The position numbers and the translations under genes were made by a program. Shown piece after piece: positions 41,700-50,642 of a stretch of DNA of 64,000 nt (the first letter of the stretch is position 1; each line of letters starts with the position of its first letter). The notes under the pieces are model-generated. The model was not told the origin of the DNA. It was given only the letters and a program-made list of their open reading frames with translations, and searched no databases. Source of the DNA: CATOSP01 sp965216155 (lineage in GTDB: Bacteria; Chloroflexota; Dehalococcoidia; Lucifugimonadales; UBA3495); contig CBDCFD010000005.1 of the NCBI GenBank assembly GCA_965216155.1, forward strand, positions 1-64,000. The letters run 5' to 3'.

Positions 41700-42167
41700 A
41701 TGCCTGACGTTCCGGATGTGACCCTCGACGGCCTCTATGGGGAGATGGTCCTCTACCACTACCGCAACCCCAGGAAACGTCAGCCTCTTGACGCCCCGGA
41801 CCTGGAGGCCGAGGAGTTCAACCCCTTCTGCGGCGACCGTGTCATCTATCAACTCAAGCTGGACCACGCAGGGCGTGTGACCAACTCAAGCGCCCGGTCC
41901 GAAGGCTGTTCCATCATCCAAGCTTCGGCTTCCATGATGGCTCACATGTCCACCGGCAAGACCCTTCAGGAGCTCATGAAGCTCTCTGATCTGGTCCGGG
42001 ATATGATGCAGGGAAGGTTGCCCGAGGATGAGGCCGCCGGATTAGATGACCTCCTCTCATTGCAAGCCGTCAGGCAATATCCTGTTCGCATCAAGTGCGC
42101 CCTGCTGCCCTGGACGGCGCTGGAAGAGGGCGTAGAAGCGTACCTCTCCCGTAAGGAAAGAGGCTAA
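41700..42167 (+). CDS. Second SufU-like protein
   Basis: A 155-residue homologue of the SufU at 40808. It keeps the three cysteines (FNPFCGDRVI, SEGCSIIQASASMM, RIKCALLPW) but differs clearly in the stretch between them. It could be a specialised sulfur acceptor or scaffold. It lies at the 3' end of the suf operon, separated from sufU by the broken PaREP1-like gene. Confidence 0.85.
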   Translation: MPDVPDVTLDGLYGEMVLYHYRNPRKRQPLDAPDLEAEEFNPFCGDRVIYQLKLDHAGRVTNSSARSEGCSIIQASASMMAHMSTGKTLQELMKLSDLVRDMMQGRLPEDEAAGLDDLLSLQAVRQYPVRIKCALLPWTALEEGVEAYLSRKERG

Positions 42168-42179
42168 GCCCCCCTTTCC

Positions 42180-42689
42180 CTACCCCTGTCCGGCGCGCAG
42201 CAGGCCCTTTAAGTAAGCGATGTGGCCTACGTGTTGGTAGACTTCTCCGATGATCTGGCGGCAGATGGCTCCGATGGACATTTCCGGCCGCTGGTCCCTC
42301 GGAACTATCGCGTAATCATCGTCTCCCAGTGTCTTGAGGTATTCCAGAGTCGCGGCTCGGACAACCTCTCCGTAGTTTAGAAGCTCCGGCAGGTCCAGGG
42401 CTGGGAATTGGGTCACCTGCTCCTGAGTGTGTCCGAAACCATTGTCCCGGGTGGGAAGACCGAACTTTGCGTTCCAACCTTCGCTTTCCCAAAGTTCGGT
42501 CTTCCGCTGGATGAAGAACTGGAACCACATGTCTTCCACGCGGAGCATGTGCCAAAGAATCCAGCCGATGGGGTTGGCTTCCGGCCCCGCCCGCCAGGCC
42601 ATCTCCTCCGGGGTCAAGTCTTGCAAGGCCTCCAGCAGAAACTCCTGCTCCCTCTCCAGTGCGTCCGCTACGAACTCGTTAAGTTCCAT
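42180..42689 (-). CDS. DinB-like four-helix protein
   Basis: A 169-residue four-helix bundle of the DinB/YfiT type. Metal-binding His candidates are in GWILWHMLRVEDMWF near residue 47 and in YQHVGHIAYLKGL near 150. Members include thiol S-transferases that use bacillithiol or mycothiol, and stress proteins. The specific role is unknown. It converges on the second sufU-like gene. Confidence 0.82.
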   Translation of the reverse strand: MELNEFVADALEREQEFLLEALQDLTPEEMAWRAGPEANPIGWILWHMLRVEDMWFQFFIQRKTELWESEGWNAKFGLPTRDNGFGHTQEQVTQFPALDLPELLNYGEVVRAATLEYLKTLGDDDYAIVPRDQRPEMSIGAICRQIIGEVYQHVGHIAYLKGLLRAGQG

Positions 42690-42994
42690 GATGCCCTCCT
42701 TTAAGACCTGAGACGGAATGCTCCAACCCGTGCCCCGGGCTCTTGATGTCGAACAAGAGGCATCATATCACCTCCGCGCGGTGTGCTGATATCGGTGTGT
42801 GGACATCAAGGCATCCCCGTGCGCAACCTGACCATCGCCAAGGGAGCTTTCACAACACTCCCGGATTTCACCCCGGATATTTTAATGTCGCTTGGTCGTT
42901 GTTTAAGGAAAGGCTGGAGTATACACTGATAGCCGCCCTGCCTCCGGAACGCGGCGGCGGGCGCTGATCTGAATCAACAGGAGCAAACACAGAT
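42690..42994. other. Divergent intergenic region, no recognised feature
   Basis: A 305-bp gap between the DinB-like gene and the VOC gene. It must hold promoters for both, but I could not place one with confidence. Short open frames here look like chance. Confidence 0.4.
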
Positions 42995-43798
42995 ATGCCG
43001 GAAGTCACTTCACACGCGCCGGGCGCACCCTCTTGGGCCGAGCTTGACACCACCGACGAAACCGGCGCGCTTTCCTTCTACAGCGCCCTGTTCGGCTGGG
43101 ACGACGACCCGCAGGAAATCATCCCCGGCTGGTACTACCACATGCAGAAGCTCAACGGACTGGAGGCTTCCTCCATATACCGGCAGAGCGATGAGGAGCT
43201 GGAACAGAACGTTCCGCCCCGCTGGAACATCTACTTCGCCGTGGAGAACGTGGACGCCACCGCCGAAGCCGTCGGGCAGAACGGCGGCTCAGTGGTCTTC
43301 GGTCCCATGGACGTTTTCGAGGCCGGGCGCATGGCTATGTGCCAGGACCCGCAGGGCGCGTACTTCGCCATCTGGCAGGCCAACCAGCATATCGGCTGCC
43401 GTGTCAAGGGCGAGACCGGCGCAATGTGCTGGAACGAACTGATGACTACCGATCGCGACGCCGCCATCGAGTTCTACATTAAGGTTCTGGGGCTGGAGCG
43501 CGGCCTGGTGGAGCAGCCTATCGAGTACGCCATGCTCCGGGCCGGCGGCGCCGAAGTCTGCGGCGTGATGCAGATTACCCCGGAAATGGGGGAGTTCCCG
43601 CCCTTCTGCACTGTATATTTCGGAGTGGCCGACGTGAACGCCGCACTGGAGCAGGCCCAATCGCTGGGCGCGTCGGTCTACGTCCCTCCCACCGACATCA
43701 TCCCATACGAGGGCCAGCCGCCCATCGGCCGCTTCGCCGCCCTGGCCGACCCCCAGGGCGCGGCCTTCAGCGTCATGCAGGACCTCCCGCAACCGTAG
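42995..43798 (+). CDS. Two-domain VOC (glyoxalase/bleomycin-resistance) protein
   Basis: A 267-residue protein with two vicinal-oxygen-chelate domains (about residues 8-125 and 140-262). Each has the pattern of a substrate-facing strand, FYSALFGW or FYIKVLGLE, and a metal-binding Glu or His region near its end (GAYFAIWQAN, GAAFSVMQD). Such proteins act as lyases, dioxygenases or binding proteins; the substrate is not determinable. GGAG lies before the ATG. A collapsed copy follows directly. Confidence 0.85.
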   Translation: MPEVTSHAPGAPSWAELDTTDETGALSFYSALFGWDDDPQEIIPGWYYHMQKLNGLEASSIYRQSDEELEQNVPPRWNIYFAVENVDATAEAVGQNGGSVVFGPMDVFEAGRMAMCQDPQGAYFAIWQANQHIGCRVKGETGAMCWNELMTTDRDAAIEFYIKVLGLERGLVEQPIEYAMLRAGGAEVCGVMQITPEMGEFPPFCTVYFGVADVNAALEQAQSLGASVYVPPTDIIPYEGQPPIGRFAALADPQGAAFSVMQDLPQP

Positions 43799-43899
43799 GA
43801 GCGTCTGCCCCTCATTCCACTTCCCACCACTTCCCAGGGGGAGAAAGGCGCTCTCGGCAGTCCACTCTCCCTCTGCGAAAGGTTTACATCCTACCCCTG
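43704..43899. repeat. 196-bp direct repeat, copy 1 (end of VOC gene plus 3' flank)
   Basis: Covers the last 95 bp of the VOC gene and the next 101 bp. It is identical by eye to 44152-44347, 448 bp downstream. Confidence 0.9.
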
Positions 43900-43989
43900 T
43901 CCTTGCGAGATGCGGGCTTGGTTGGCCCAGGCAACTGTGCGGGCTCGAGGCAGAGGTCTTCCATGAGGGCGGGCCGGTCTGCCGCACCC

Positions 43990-44246
43990 CGCACAGGCCA
44001 AGCAGGGCGAGACCGGCGCAACCCGGCCTATCGAGTACGCCATGCTGGAACCGTGACTAGTTCCCGCCCTTCGCCTGTATATTTCGAGTGGCCCACGCCG
44101 CACTGGAGCAGGCCCAATCGCTGGGCGCGTCGGTCTACGTCCCTCCCACCGCATACGAGGGCCAGCCGCCCATCGGCCGCTTCGCCGCCCTGGCCGACCC
44201 CCAGGGCGCGGCCTTCAGCGTCATGCAGGACCTCCCGCAACCGTAG
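43990..44246 (+). pseudogene. Collapsed duplicate of the VOC gene
   Basis: Segments of the VOC gene recur in order but with pieces missing: CAGGCCAA, GGGCGAGACCGGCGCAA, CCTATCGAGTACGCCATGCT, GTTCCCGCCCTTC, GTATATTTCG, and then 57 and 196 bp blocks identical to the parent. A 9-bp deletion (parent 43695-43703) separates the last two blocks. The frame is lost, so this is not a working gene. The stretch before it (43900-43990) may hold further scrambled pieces. Confidence 0.8.
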
Positions 44247-44347
44247 GAGCGTCTGCCCCTCATTCCACTTCCCACCACTTCCCAGGGGGAGAAAGGCGCT
44301 CTCGGCAGTCCACTCTCCCTCTGCGAAAGGTTTACATCCTACCCCTG
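44152..44347. repeat. 196-bp direct repeat, copy 2
   Basis: An exact copy of 43704-43899, ending with the pseudo-stop of the VOC duplicate and 101 bp of former 3' flank. It shows that the duplication is recent. Confidence 0.9.
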
Positions 44348-44926
44348 CGAGGCAGAGGGAGAGGGCATAACCCGGCCAATTGGAACCACTACGCCATTTC
44401 GACCAAGGTGTGCTCGTTGGCCAGCGGGAATTCCGGGTTGAAATCCCCAGCTATGTCCCCGGTGCAACCGAGTCTTGATTTAGACTGCTGACGCCTTGCC
44501 CCTTCCCACCTGCGGAGACCACCCGGTACCATAGGCATTGGCAATTGTCGGTCCCGGTCCAAATCCTCAACCGGTCACCCAGGCTCGATGTCCCAGAATG
44601 TCGCATAATGACCCTGAACTATAAAAACCCAGTCTTGAACCGGCCACCCAGGCTCGATGTCGCAGAATGTCGCACAATGGCCCCAACTATAAAAAAACCC
44701 AGTCTTGCCGCCCGCCGGAGAATCGACCTGCCCGTGGCATCTCCTCCGGACCCAACCCCTGTAGGGACAACTCTTGTAGCTGCCCATTCTTGCCGGTTAT
44801 CGTAGTGAAACGGTTAAGACGCCGCGGCCCTGGCCTTGTGCTAAACTGCATTGGCCATCGCCCGGACGGGCGCACCCTTGACCGGCGCGTTGGATTCCAT
44901 GCACTTGCCCCGAAGGAGCCCAACTC
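44348..44926. other. Intergenic region with tandem repeat
   Basis: A 579-bp region without an accepted gene. Its main feature is the 69-bp tandem repeat at 44569-44707. The last part (44820-44926) presumably holds the promoter of the dehydratase/CoA-transferase operon. Confidence 0.5.
44569..44707. repeat. 69/70-bp tandem repeat, two copies
   Basis: Copy 1 (44569-44637) and copy 2 (44638-44707) share most bases: AACCGGYCACCCAGGCTCG, ATGTCSCAGAATGTCGCAYA, and the tail AACTATAAAAA with CCCAGTCTTG. Differences are point changes and two extra A's. Within each unit AGAATGTCGCA and TATAAAAACCC are notable; read on the minus strand the tail is GGGTTTTTATAGTT. Confidence 0.85.
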
Positions 44927-45994
44927 ATGGCCGAATCACTGATCACGGACGAGGTCCGAGCCCTAATCGGTCAGGAGACCGAGGCGGAGCGCAACCGGTT
45001 CCCCATCAGCGGCGAAATGGCCTTCGACGTGGCTGATGCGATTCAGGACGCCAATCCCCTTTACGTCGATGCTGAACACGCCGCCCGCAGCCGGTTCGGA
45101 GGTCTTCTATGTCCGCCGCTGGCGACTTGGAAGGATATCGCGCCTCCTGTGGGGTATTTCGGAGCGGGCCAGGAGTCCCACTTCCAGGTGCCGTTGCCCT
45201 TTAACAGCTACGGCCTAAACGGCGGCGCCGACTGGCAATTCCTGGCGCCCTCCTATGTCGGCCTGTGGATCACCCGGAAGTTCCGAATTCTCGATATTTT
45301 CGAAAAGCAGGGGCGGTCAGGTCCGCTGGTGTTCGTCGTGCGCCAGGAGGTGCAGACCGGCCAGAACGGCAATGTGGTGAACCAGGCCCGCCGCGTGAGC
45401 ATTCACCGCGCCCTTCCCGCCGGGGAGGTACCCCTTCAGGTGGTCAATGCCAGAGATGGCCTGGTGACCGTGGACGTTTCTCCACCCAGTCCCGCCGAGG
45501 TCTCCACACGTCCTGTACCTTCTTCAACGGCCCAACGCCATTACGAAGACATTGATGTCGGGATGGACCTGCCGCCGGTTGTCAAAGGACCCCTGACAAC
45601 CACCCACCTGGTGCGCTGGGCAGCGGCCAACGGCAACTACGCCAGGATTCATTGGGACCTTCCCTTCGCCCAGCTACGTCAGGGGTTGGCCAACGTCGTG
45701 GTCAACGGCTCGCTCAAGAACCAATACCTGGGCCAGCTAATGACCGATTTCGCCGGGGAGGAAGGCTGGTTCAAGCGGATCTACGTCGAACACCGGGGCA
45801 TGGACTACCCCGGAGACGTAATCACGGCCTCCGGCCAGGTCACCGGCAAAGAGGAAAAGGACGGTTTCGGCTACGTCCATTGCCAGGTGGCGCTCCGTAA
45901 CAGCCGTGGAGAGGAAACCGCTTCCGGCAGGGCAACAACGGTACTCCCGAAGCGCGGACAGGCCCTGCCTTTGACGTGGGAGGCGGAGGACTAA
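44927..45994 (+). CDS. MaoC/FAS1-type acyl dehydratase domain protein C
   Basis: A 355-residue homologue of the dehydratases at 19759 and 20928. The N-terminal half has FDVADAIQDANPLYVDAEHA followed by RSRFGGLLCPPLATW. The second half has IDVGMDLPPVVKGPLTTTHL, then WAAANGNYARIHWD, close to the hydratase motif with Asn and His. This copy therefore looks the most likely to be catalytic. It is coupled to a CoA-transferase by TAATG, suggesting an acyl-CoA pathway. Confidence 0.83.
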   Translation: MAESLITDEVRALIGQETEAERNRFPISGEMAFDVADAIQDANPLYVDAEHAARSRFGGLLCPPLATWKDIAPPVGYFGAGQESHFQVPLPFNSYGLNGGADWQFLAPSYVGLWITRKFRILDIFEKQGRSGPLVFVVRQEVQTGQNGNVVNQARRVSIHRALPAGEVPLQVVNARDGLVTVDVSPPSPAEVSTRPVPSSTAQRHYEDIDVGMDLPPVVKGPLTTTHLVRWAAANGNYARIHWDLPFAQLRQGLANVVVNGSLKNQYLGQLMTDFAGEEGWFKRIYVEHRGMDYPGDVITASGQVTGKEEKDGFGYVHCQVALRNSRGEETASGRATTVLPKRGQALPLTWEAED

Positions 45995-47190
45995 TGTCCC
46001 TGGGTCTTCTCGAAGGCATCCGGGTACTGGACCTGGGGCCGGAAATAGCCGCCCCATTTTGTGCCCGGCTGCTGGCCGACTACGGCGCTGACGTTGTGAA
46101 GGTGGAACCTCCGGAAGCGGGCGACCCGGCCCGGCACATGGGCCCCTTCGCGGGCGATGAGCCCCACCGTGAAAAGAGCATCCCCTTCCTCTACCTGAAC
46201 ACCAACAAACGGGGCGTAACGCTGGATATCAATAGCCCCTCCGGCCAAGAGGCGCTGGCAGACCTGGTCAAAGGTGCGGACGTTGTAGTGCAGGGCTACC
46301 CGCCCGGAGTGTCCGAGACTCTCGGCCTGGACTACCAAACGTTCGAGAAGACCAACCCGGGCCTGGTGGTCACCTCCATCACCCCGTTCGGACTCACCGG
46401 CCCCTATCGGGATTTCTCGGCCACCGACATCGTCATGTGTGCCGTAAGCGGCCTGATGTACCACTCCGGAGACTCGGACCGGGAGCCATTGCGAAACGCC
46501 CTTAGCCAGTCGCTTTACGTGGCCGGGGCCAACGCCGCCGTCGCCACCGTGGCGGCCCTGTTTCACCGTATGACCACCGGGAGAGGCCAGCAGGTGGACG
46601 TGTCGGTGGTGGAATGTCTCGCCACCCACCTGGTCCAGGCAGCCCCGTTCTACGATTACATGGGCGCAATCAAAGGACGCCGCCAGGTCCGCGGCTCGGG
46701 ATTTGAAGAGCTCATGCCGGCTCGCGACGGCTACGTGGTGCCCTCGGTACAGGGTTCGCAACCCTGGCCGGTGGTGGCGGAATTGATCGGCGGGGAGGCA
46801 TTGCAAGCGAAGAGGTTCAAGTCGGGTGCGGGAAGAGTTGAATTCGGGGAGGAGCTGAGGGAGGTACTGATTGAAGCGCTGGCCAAATGGGACCGCAAAC
46901 CGTTGTTCCAGGCTTCCGGCGAGAGGCGGCTCGTTTTCGGAATGGCCCAGGATGCCGGCGACCTGTTCGACTGCCCCCATCTGCGGGAGCGGGGATTCTA
47001 CGTCGAGGTGGGCCACCCCGCCGCAGGCACTGCGGAATACCCCGGAATGGGTCCCTCACTATCGGAAGGTAGCTACGACATCCGGTACCCCGCACCCCTC
47101 CTCGGCCAGCACAACCGCGAGGTCTTCCAGGACGAATTGGGCTACGCCGACGAGAAACTGGCCGCATTGCAGGCGTCGAGGACGGTCTGA
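45994..47190 (+). CDS. CaiB/BaiF class III CoA-transferase 1
   Basis: A 398-residue enzyme that moves CoA between carboxylic acids. ATG 45994, with GGAGG upstream, gives MSLGLLEGIRVLDLGPEIAA. The family segment GADVVKVEPPEAGDPAR and the NTNKRGVTLDI motif follow. The catalytic Asp is expected in the FSATDIVMCAVSG region near residue 147. The stop overlaps the next gene's start (TGATG). Operon with a dehydratase and a second CoA-transferase. Confidence 0.88.
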   Translation: MSLGLLEGIRVLDLGPEIAAPFCARLLADYGADVVKVEPPEAGDPARHMGPFAGDEPHREKSIPFLYLNTNKRGVTLDINSPSGQEALADLVKGADVVVQGYPPGVSETLGLDYQTFEKTNPGLVVTSITPFGLTGPYRDFSATDIVMCAVSGLMYHSGDSDREPLRNALSQSLYVAGANAAVATVAALFHRMTTGRGQQVDVSVVECLATHLVQAAPFYDYMGAIKGRRQVRGSGFEELMPARDGYVVPSVQGSQPWPVVAELIGGEALQAKRFKSGAGRVEFGEELREVLIEALAKWDRKPLFQASGERRLVFGMAQDAGDLFDCPHLRERGFYVEVGHPAAGTAEYPGMGPSLSEGSYDIRYPAPLLGQHNREVFQDELGYADEKLAALQASRTV

Positions 47191-48596
47191 TGGCAGCCAT
47201 CCTGAATGGCAGTGAAAGGGCGCCCCTGGCGGGAATCCGGGTAGTCGACCTTAGCCGCGTCTTCGCTATGCCATTCGCGGCCTCCTACCTGGCCGACCTG
47301 GGAGCGGAAGTAATCAAGGTCGATACCTGCGACGTCAGGTTCATGGACACCACGCGCATCCTCAACGGACCCTACCCCGGCAACGACCCTGGCGACCTGT
47401 ACTGGGAACGCGGCGGCACCTTCCAGACACTGAACCGGGGAAAGCGTAGCCTGACCCTGGACCTGCGGTCAGAAGCAGCCATAACAGTCCTCAAGGACCT
47501 AGTCCGCCTCAGCGACGTGGTCATAGAGAACTTCACCCCCAGGGTGATGCGGCGTTTCCGGCTGGACTACGCCAACCTGAAGGCGGTCAAGCCGGACCTG
47601 ATAATGGTGTCCAACACCGGGTACGGTCACTCCGGCCCTTGGACCAATTTCGGGGCGATGGCCTCAGCCTTGGAACCCACCCACGGCGCTGGCGCGTTTA
47701 TGGGATATCTCCACCCGGGGCCTGAAGGGGCGCCTCCCACGGCCGGGATTCCCAACAAGATCGGCAATTCATACACCGACTTCCTCGCCAGTCTCACGGC
47801 GGAACTGGCGGTGTTGACGTCCCTGATGCACCGGGCCAAGACCGGCAAAGGGATGTGGATCGACCTTGCCATGTACCCGGGGGGCGTGTCTTTCCTCGGC
47901 GAGGGAGTCCTTGACTATGCCTTTAACGGACGGCGCACCCGCCGCATGGGCAACCGCCACGAGAGTATGGCCCCCCACGGGTGCTATCCGTGTGTGGGTG
48001 AGGACGAATGGGCCGCCATCGCAGTGCGGAACAATTCGGATTGGGCTGCGCTCTGCCAGTGTATGGGGCAGTCACATTTAGCTGATGACCCGCGATTCGC
48101 CAATGCCGAATCACGCCTGCAACACCAGGACGAGTTGGACGCACTGGTGTCGGAGTGGATCGCCACGCTGAACCAATACCAGGTTATGGAACGCCTCCAG
48201 GGACTGGGCATACCGGCGGGTCCAGTGCTTAACGCCAGGGGGCTGCTAACCGATCCTCACATCCGGGCGCGAGGACTGTTTGAGCCAACGGTCCATCCCG
48301 GCGCTACCGGTCTGGGCAACCGCGAATACCTCGGACGCGGATGGAAGCTGTCCAGCTCCGAGGTCAAGATTCGAGGCCCGGCCCCGATGCTCGGAGAGGG
48401 CAACGAATACGTGCTGGGCGAGATAATAGGGCTGGGCTTCGCGGAGATTCAGGCATTGCGAGACGAAGGGGCCATCGGTGAATTTCCCACAGGCGGCTTC
48501 GTGCCAGGTGCGGTCTCCCTGGAGCGGCAGGTTGAGCTCGGTTGGACCGTCTCCTATGACCCCGACTTCCGCGAAATCCTGGACAACGGCGGCTAA
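47190..48596 (+). CDS. CaiB/BaiF class III CoA-transferase 2
   Basis: A 468-residue paralogue: LAGIRVVDLSRVFAMPFAAS, GAEVIKVDTCDVRF, LNRGKRSLTLDL and TGYGHSGPWTNFGAMASALE. It is longer than the first copy. It probably pairs with it, since some class III enzymes have two different subunits. The substrate acid is unknown; the dehydratase upstream suggests a hydroxyacyl or enoyl-CoA intermediate. Confidence 0.87.
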   Translation: MAAILNGSERAPLAGIRVVDLSRVFAMPFAASYLADLGAEVIKVDTCDVRFMDTTRILNGPYPGNDPGDLYWERGGTFQTLNRGKRSLTLDLRSEAAITVLKDLVRLSDVVIENFTPRVMRRFRLDYANLKAVKPDLIMVSNTGYGHSGPWTNFGAMASALEPTHGAGAFMGYLHPGPEGAPPTAGIPNKIGNSYTDFLASLTAELAVLTSLMHRAKTGKGMWIDLAMYPGGVSFLGEGVLDYAFNGRRTRRMGNRHESMAPHGCYPCVGEDEWAAIAVRNNSDWAALCQCMGQSHLADDPRFANAESRLQHQDELDALVSEWIATLNQYQVMERLQGLGIPAGPVLNARGLLTDPHIRARGLFEPTVHPGATGLGNREYLGRGWKLSSSEVKIRGPAPMLGEGNEYVLGEIIGLGFAEIQALRDEGAIGEFPTGGFVPGAVSLERQVELGWTVSYDPDFREILDNGG

Positions 48597-48752
48597 AGCC
48601 CCACTTTCGCAAAAGGGGGTTGGGGGGGGGTCCCCCATCCTCCGCACCTGCCAAGCTGCAAACCGGAGACCGCCCCCGGCCATCACGAAGGGTTGCCGTT
48701 ACTCTACTTGCCGTTACCCTAACTGAAGGGACTCCGGGGGAATTACCCCCCA

Positions 48753-49664
48753 TTACGCGACCTGAAGCCCCAGCAACTCTTCCAGTAGCTGGAAAAAGCG
48801 CCCGCTGTCTACTTGCTCGCTGACGGACAAAGGTGGGTTATTTTCCTCCGGCAAGGTCGCGCCCAGTAGCTCCTCATCCTCCCATTCCACCCTCAAGCCC
48901 ATCTTTCGAGTGGTCATGACTTCAGGGTCTAGGGCGGCCGCGACGGTCAGCGGGTCGTAGAACTCGAACCTCTCGCGGCGAGGGTCGCGGGCAAACCAGT
49001 TGGCGAGGATCTGAGAGGCCAACCTGCCCAGCCTATGCGTGGTTTTGACGCGCCCTGTATCCTCCCGGTTGATCGAAACCTGGCGGCATGCCCCAAGGTC
49101 CACCAACGTAATCCGCGGCACTCCGGACATCACCAGGTCGGCGGCGCAGGGATCACTCCAGATGTTGAACTCCGCATTACCGGTTACGTTGCCCGGCACG
49201 TCCACCGCTCCGCCCATGATGACCAGAGACTCCAACTTTTCCAGGGACCCCGGATGCCGCTCCAGTAGCGTCGCAAGGTTGGTCAGAGGACCCAGGGCGA
49301 TTATGGTGAGACCATTGGGGGAGGCTATTAGGGATTCCGCTAGAAAGTCCGGGGCCCCTGCTGTGACCGGGAGGGTGACCGGGTCCGGCAACCGGCGGCC
49401 AAGCCCGTTCCGGCTGTGAAACCCGTAAGAATAGCGGTACCTGCCGCGGTAGGGACGCGCCGCCCCTGCAGCCACGGGCACATCATTGCGCCCCGCGTAT
49501 TCCAACAGCGCAAGGGCGTTGCGCGTACCGCGGGCCAACGGTACGTTGCCTCCGACCGTGGTCAACCCCGCCAGGTCGATTGACGGGCAAGCCAAAGCCA
49601 TCAGGATAGCTATGGCGTCGTCAACGCCCGGGTCGGTATCAATGATGACTCTGGTTTTTTCCAT
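48753..49664 (-). CDS. Inosine-uridine-type nucleoside hydrolase
   Basis: A 303-residue calcium-dependent hydrolase that splits ribonucleosides. It starts with the family signature VIIDTDPGVDDAIAILMALA (Asp cluster). The later motif VIMGGAVDVPGNVTGNAEFN, with NIWSDP (Asn/Glu/Asp), and the C-terminal DPLTVAAALDP Asp are present. Its length is normal. It is the last gene of a minus-strand group. Confidence 0.9.
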   Translation of the reverse strand: MEKTRVIIDTDPGVDDAIAILMALACPSIDLAGLTTVGGNVPLARGTRNALALLEYAGRNDVPVAAGAARPYRGRYRYSYGFHSRNGLGRRLPDPVTLPVTAGAPDFLAESLIASPNGLTIIALGPLTNLATLLERHPGSLEKLESLVIMGGAVDVPGNVTGNAEFNIWSDPCAADLVMSGVPRITLVDLGACRQVSINREDTGRVKTTHRLGRLASQILANWFARDPRRERFEFYDPLTVAAALDPEVMTTRKMGLRVEWEDEELLGATLPEENNPPLSVSEQVDSGRFFQLLEELLGLQVA

Positions 49665-49682
49665 GCCCTATACCTGGCGCTC

Positions 49683-50642
49683 TTACGGCATTCTGTAATT
49701 GGCGAATGCCTTCAGCGCATCCAGCGACGTGTTGCGAAACCGGTACCCCGTTGCATCCTGCAGCTTCGCGGTACTCATGATGATAGGGTAGCGCACCAGG
49801 TCGAGGCCCACTGATGGAGCTTCCCGCTGGGTTCCCAGGGCCCATGAAAGCTGGACCAATGGGTATGCGAGGAACGCCGGGAGGCGGATAAGCCTACTTT
49901 CCAGCACATCGGCCAATTCCTCATAGTAGACCACGCCGTCCGCTGCGACGTTGAATATGCCCGGAAGTCTTCGCTTGATGAAAATGGTCATCACCCGGGC
50001 CAGGTCGTCCTCGTACACAAACTGCATCGGGGGATTGGCATTGGATACGCCCAGCAACCACCGGCGGAAAAGTCCTTCCGCCATCCGGTTATCGCTGGAT
50101 GGACCGAGCGCGACGCAGGAGCGCAGCACCGTGACGGCTTTGTCTTCGTACTGAGCGGCGAAGTCTCTGAGGAGCTGTTCCGAAAGGTATTTGTCATAGC
50201 CGTAGGCGAAATCGGCCGGAGGCCGCATCGGCGCTTCGCCGGTCAAAGGAATCGGGTTGTCAGCGTGGGCGCCGTATACGGTGTGGGAGCTGAGGTAAAT
50301 TATATGGTCCACCTGCGCTTTGACGCAGGCATCCAGCACGTGCCCCAGTGCGTCCAAATTCGCCTGCCTCACGGCGTTGATCTCCCGGCGGCTGCGCCCC
50401 CGCCCGTAAATAAACGCCAGGTGGACCATTGTGGAGACGCGGTGCCGGGCCAGAATCTCTTCTATGGGCCCAGTGACATCCATGCGGAACGACGCCATGT
50501 TGTGGATGGGAGCCGGAGGAGGCATGGAATCTATGGCCACCAGCTTGCCGATGCTTTCCTCGTCCTCCAGCGTGCGTAGCAGGCGCGCGCCGACGAAACC
50601 CGAAGACCCGGTGACCGCCACCGCTCTCGGAGCCTCGTTCAT
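49683..50642 (-). CDS. NAD-dependent epimerase/dehydratase (extended SDR)
   Basis: A 319-residue extended SDR. It has the cofactor motif VTGSSGFVGARLL near residue 10, the acidic VAIDSM at the end of beta-2, YLSSHTVYG near 125 and the catalytic YGYDK near 160. It acts on a nucleotide-sugar or another hydroxy substrate that cannot be told from the sequence. Its start overlaps the preceding small gene (ATGA). Confidence 0.87.
   Translation of the reverse strand: MNEAPRAVAVTGSSGFVGARLLRTLEDEESIGKLVAIDSMPPPAPIHNMASFRMDVTGPIEEILARHRVSTMVHLAFIYGRGRSRREINAVRQANLDALGHVLDACVKAQVDHIIYLSSHTVYGAHADNPIPLTGEAPMRPPADFAYGYDKYLSEQLLRDFAAQYEDKAVTVLRSCVALGPSSDNRMAEGLFRRWLLGVSNANPPMQFVYEDDLARVMTIFIKRRLPGIFNVAADGVVYYEELADVLESRLIRLPAFLAYPLVQLSWALGTQREAPSVGLDLVRYPIIMSTAKLQDATGYRFRNTSLDALKAFANYRMP

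Noticed and set aside
43289..43987. Long minus-strand frame opposite the VOC gene.
   Set aside because: It is a shadow of the high-GC coding strand. The plus-strand protein has two clear VOC domains.
44569..44707. The tandem repeat might be a small CRISPR array.
   Set aside because: Only two units, directly adjacent without spacers, and no cas genes anywhere in the window.
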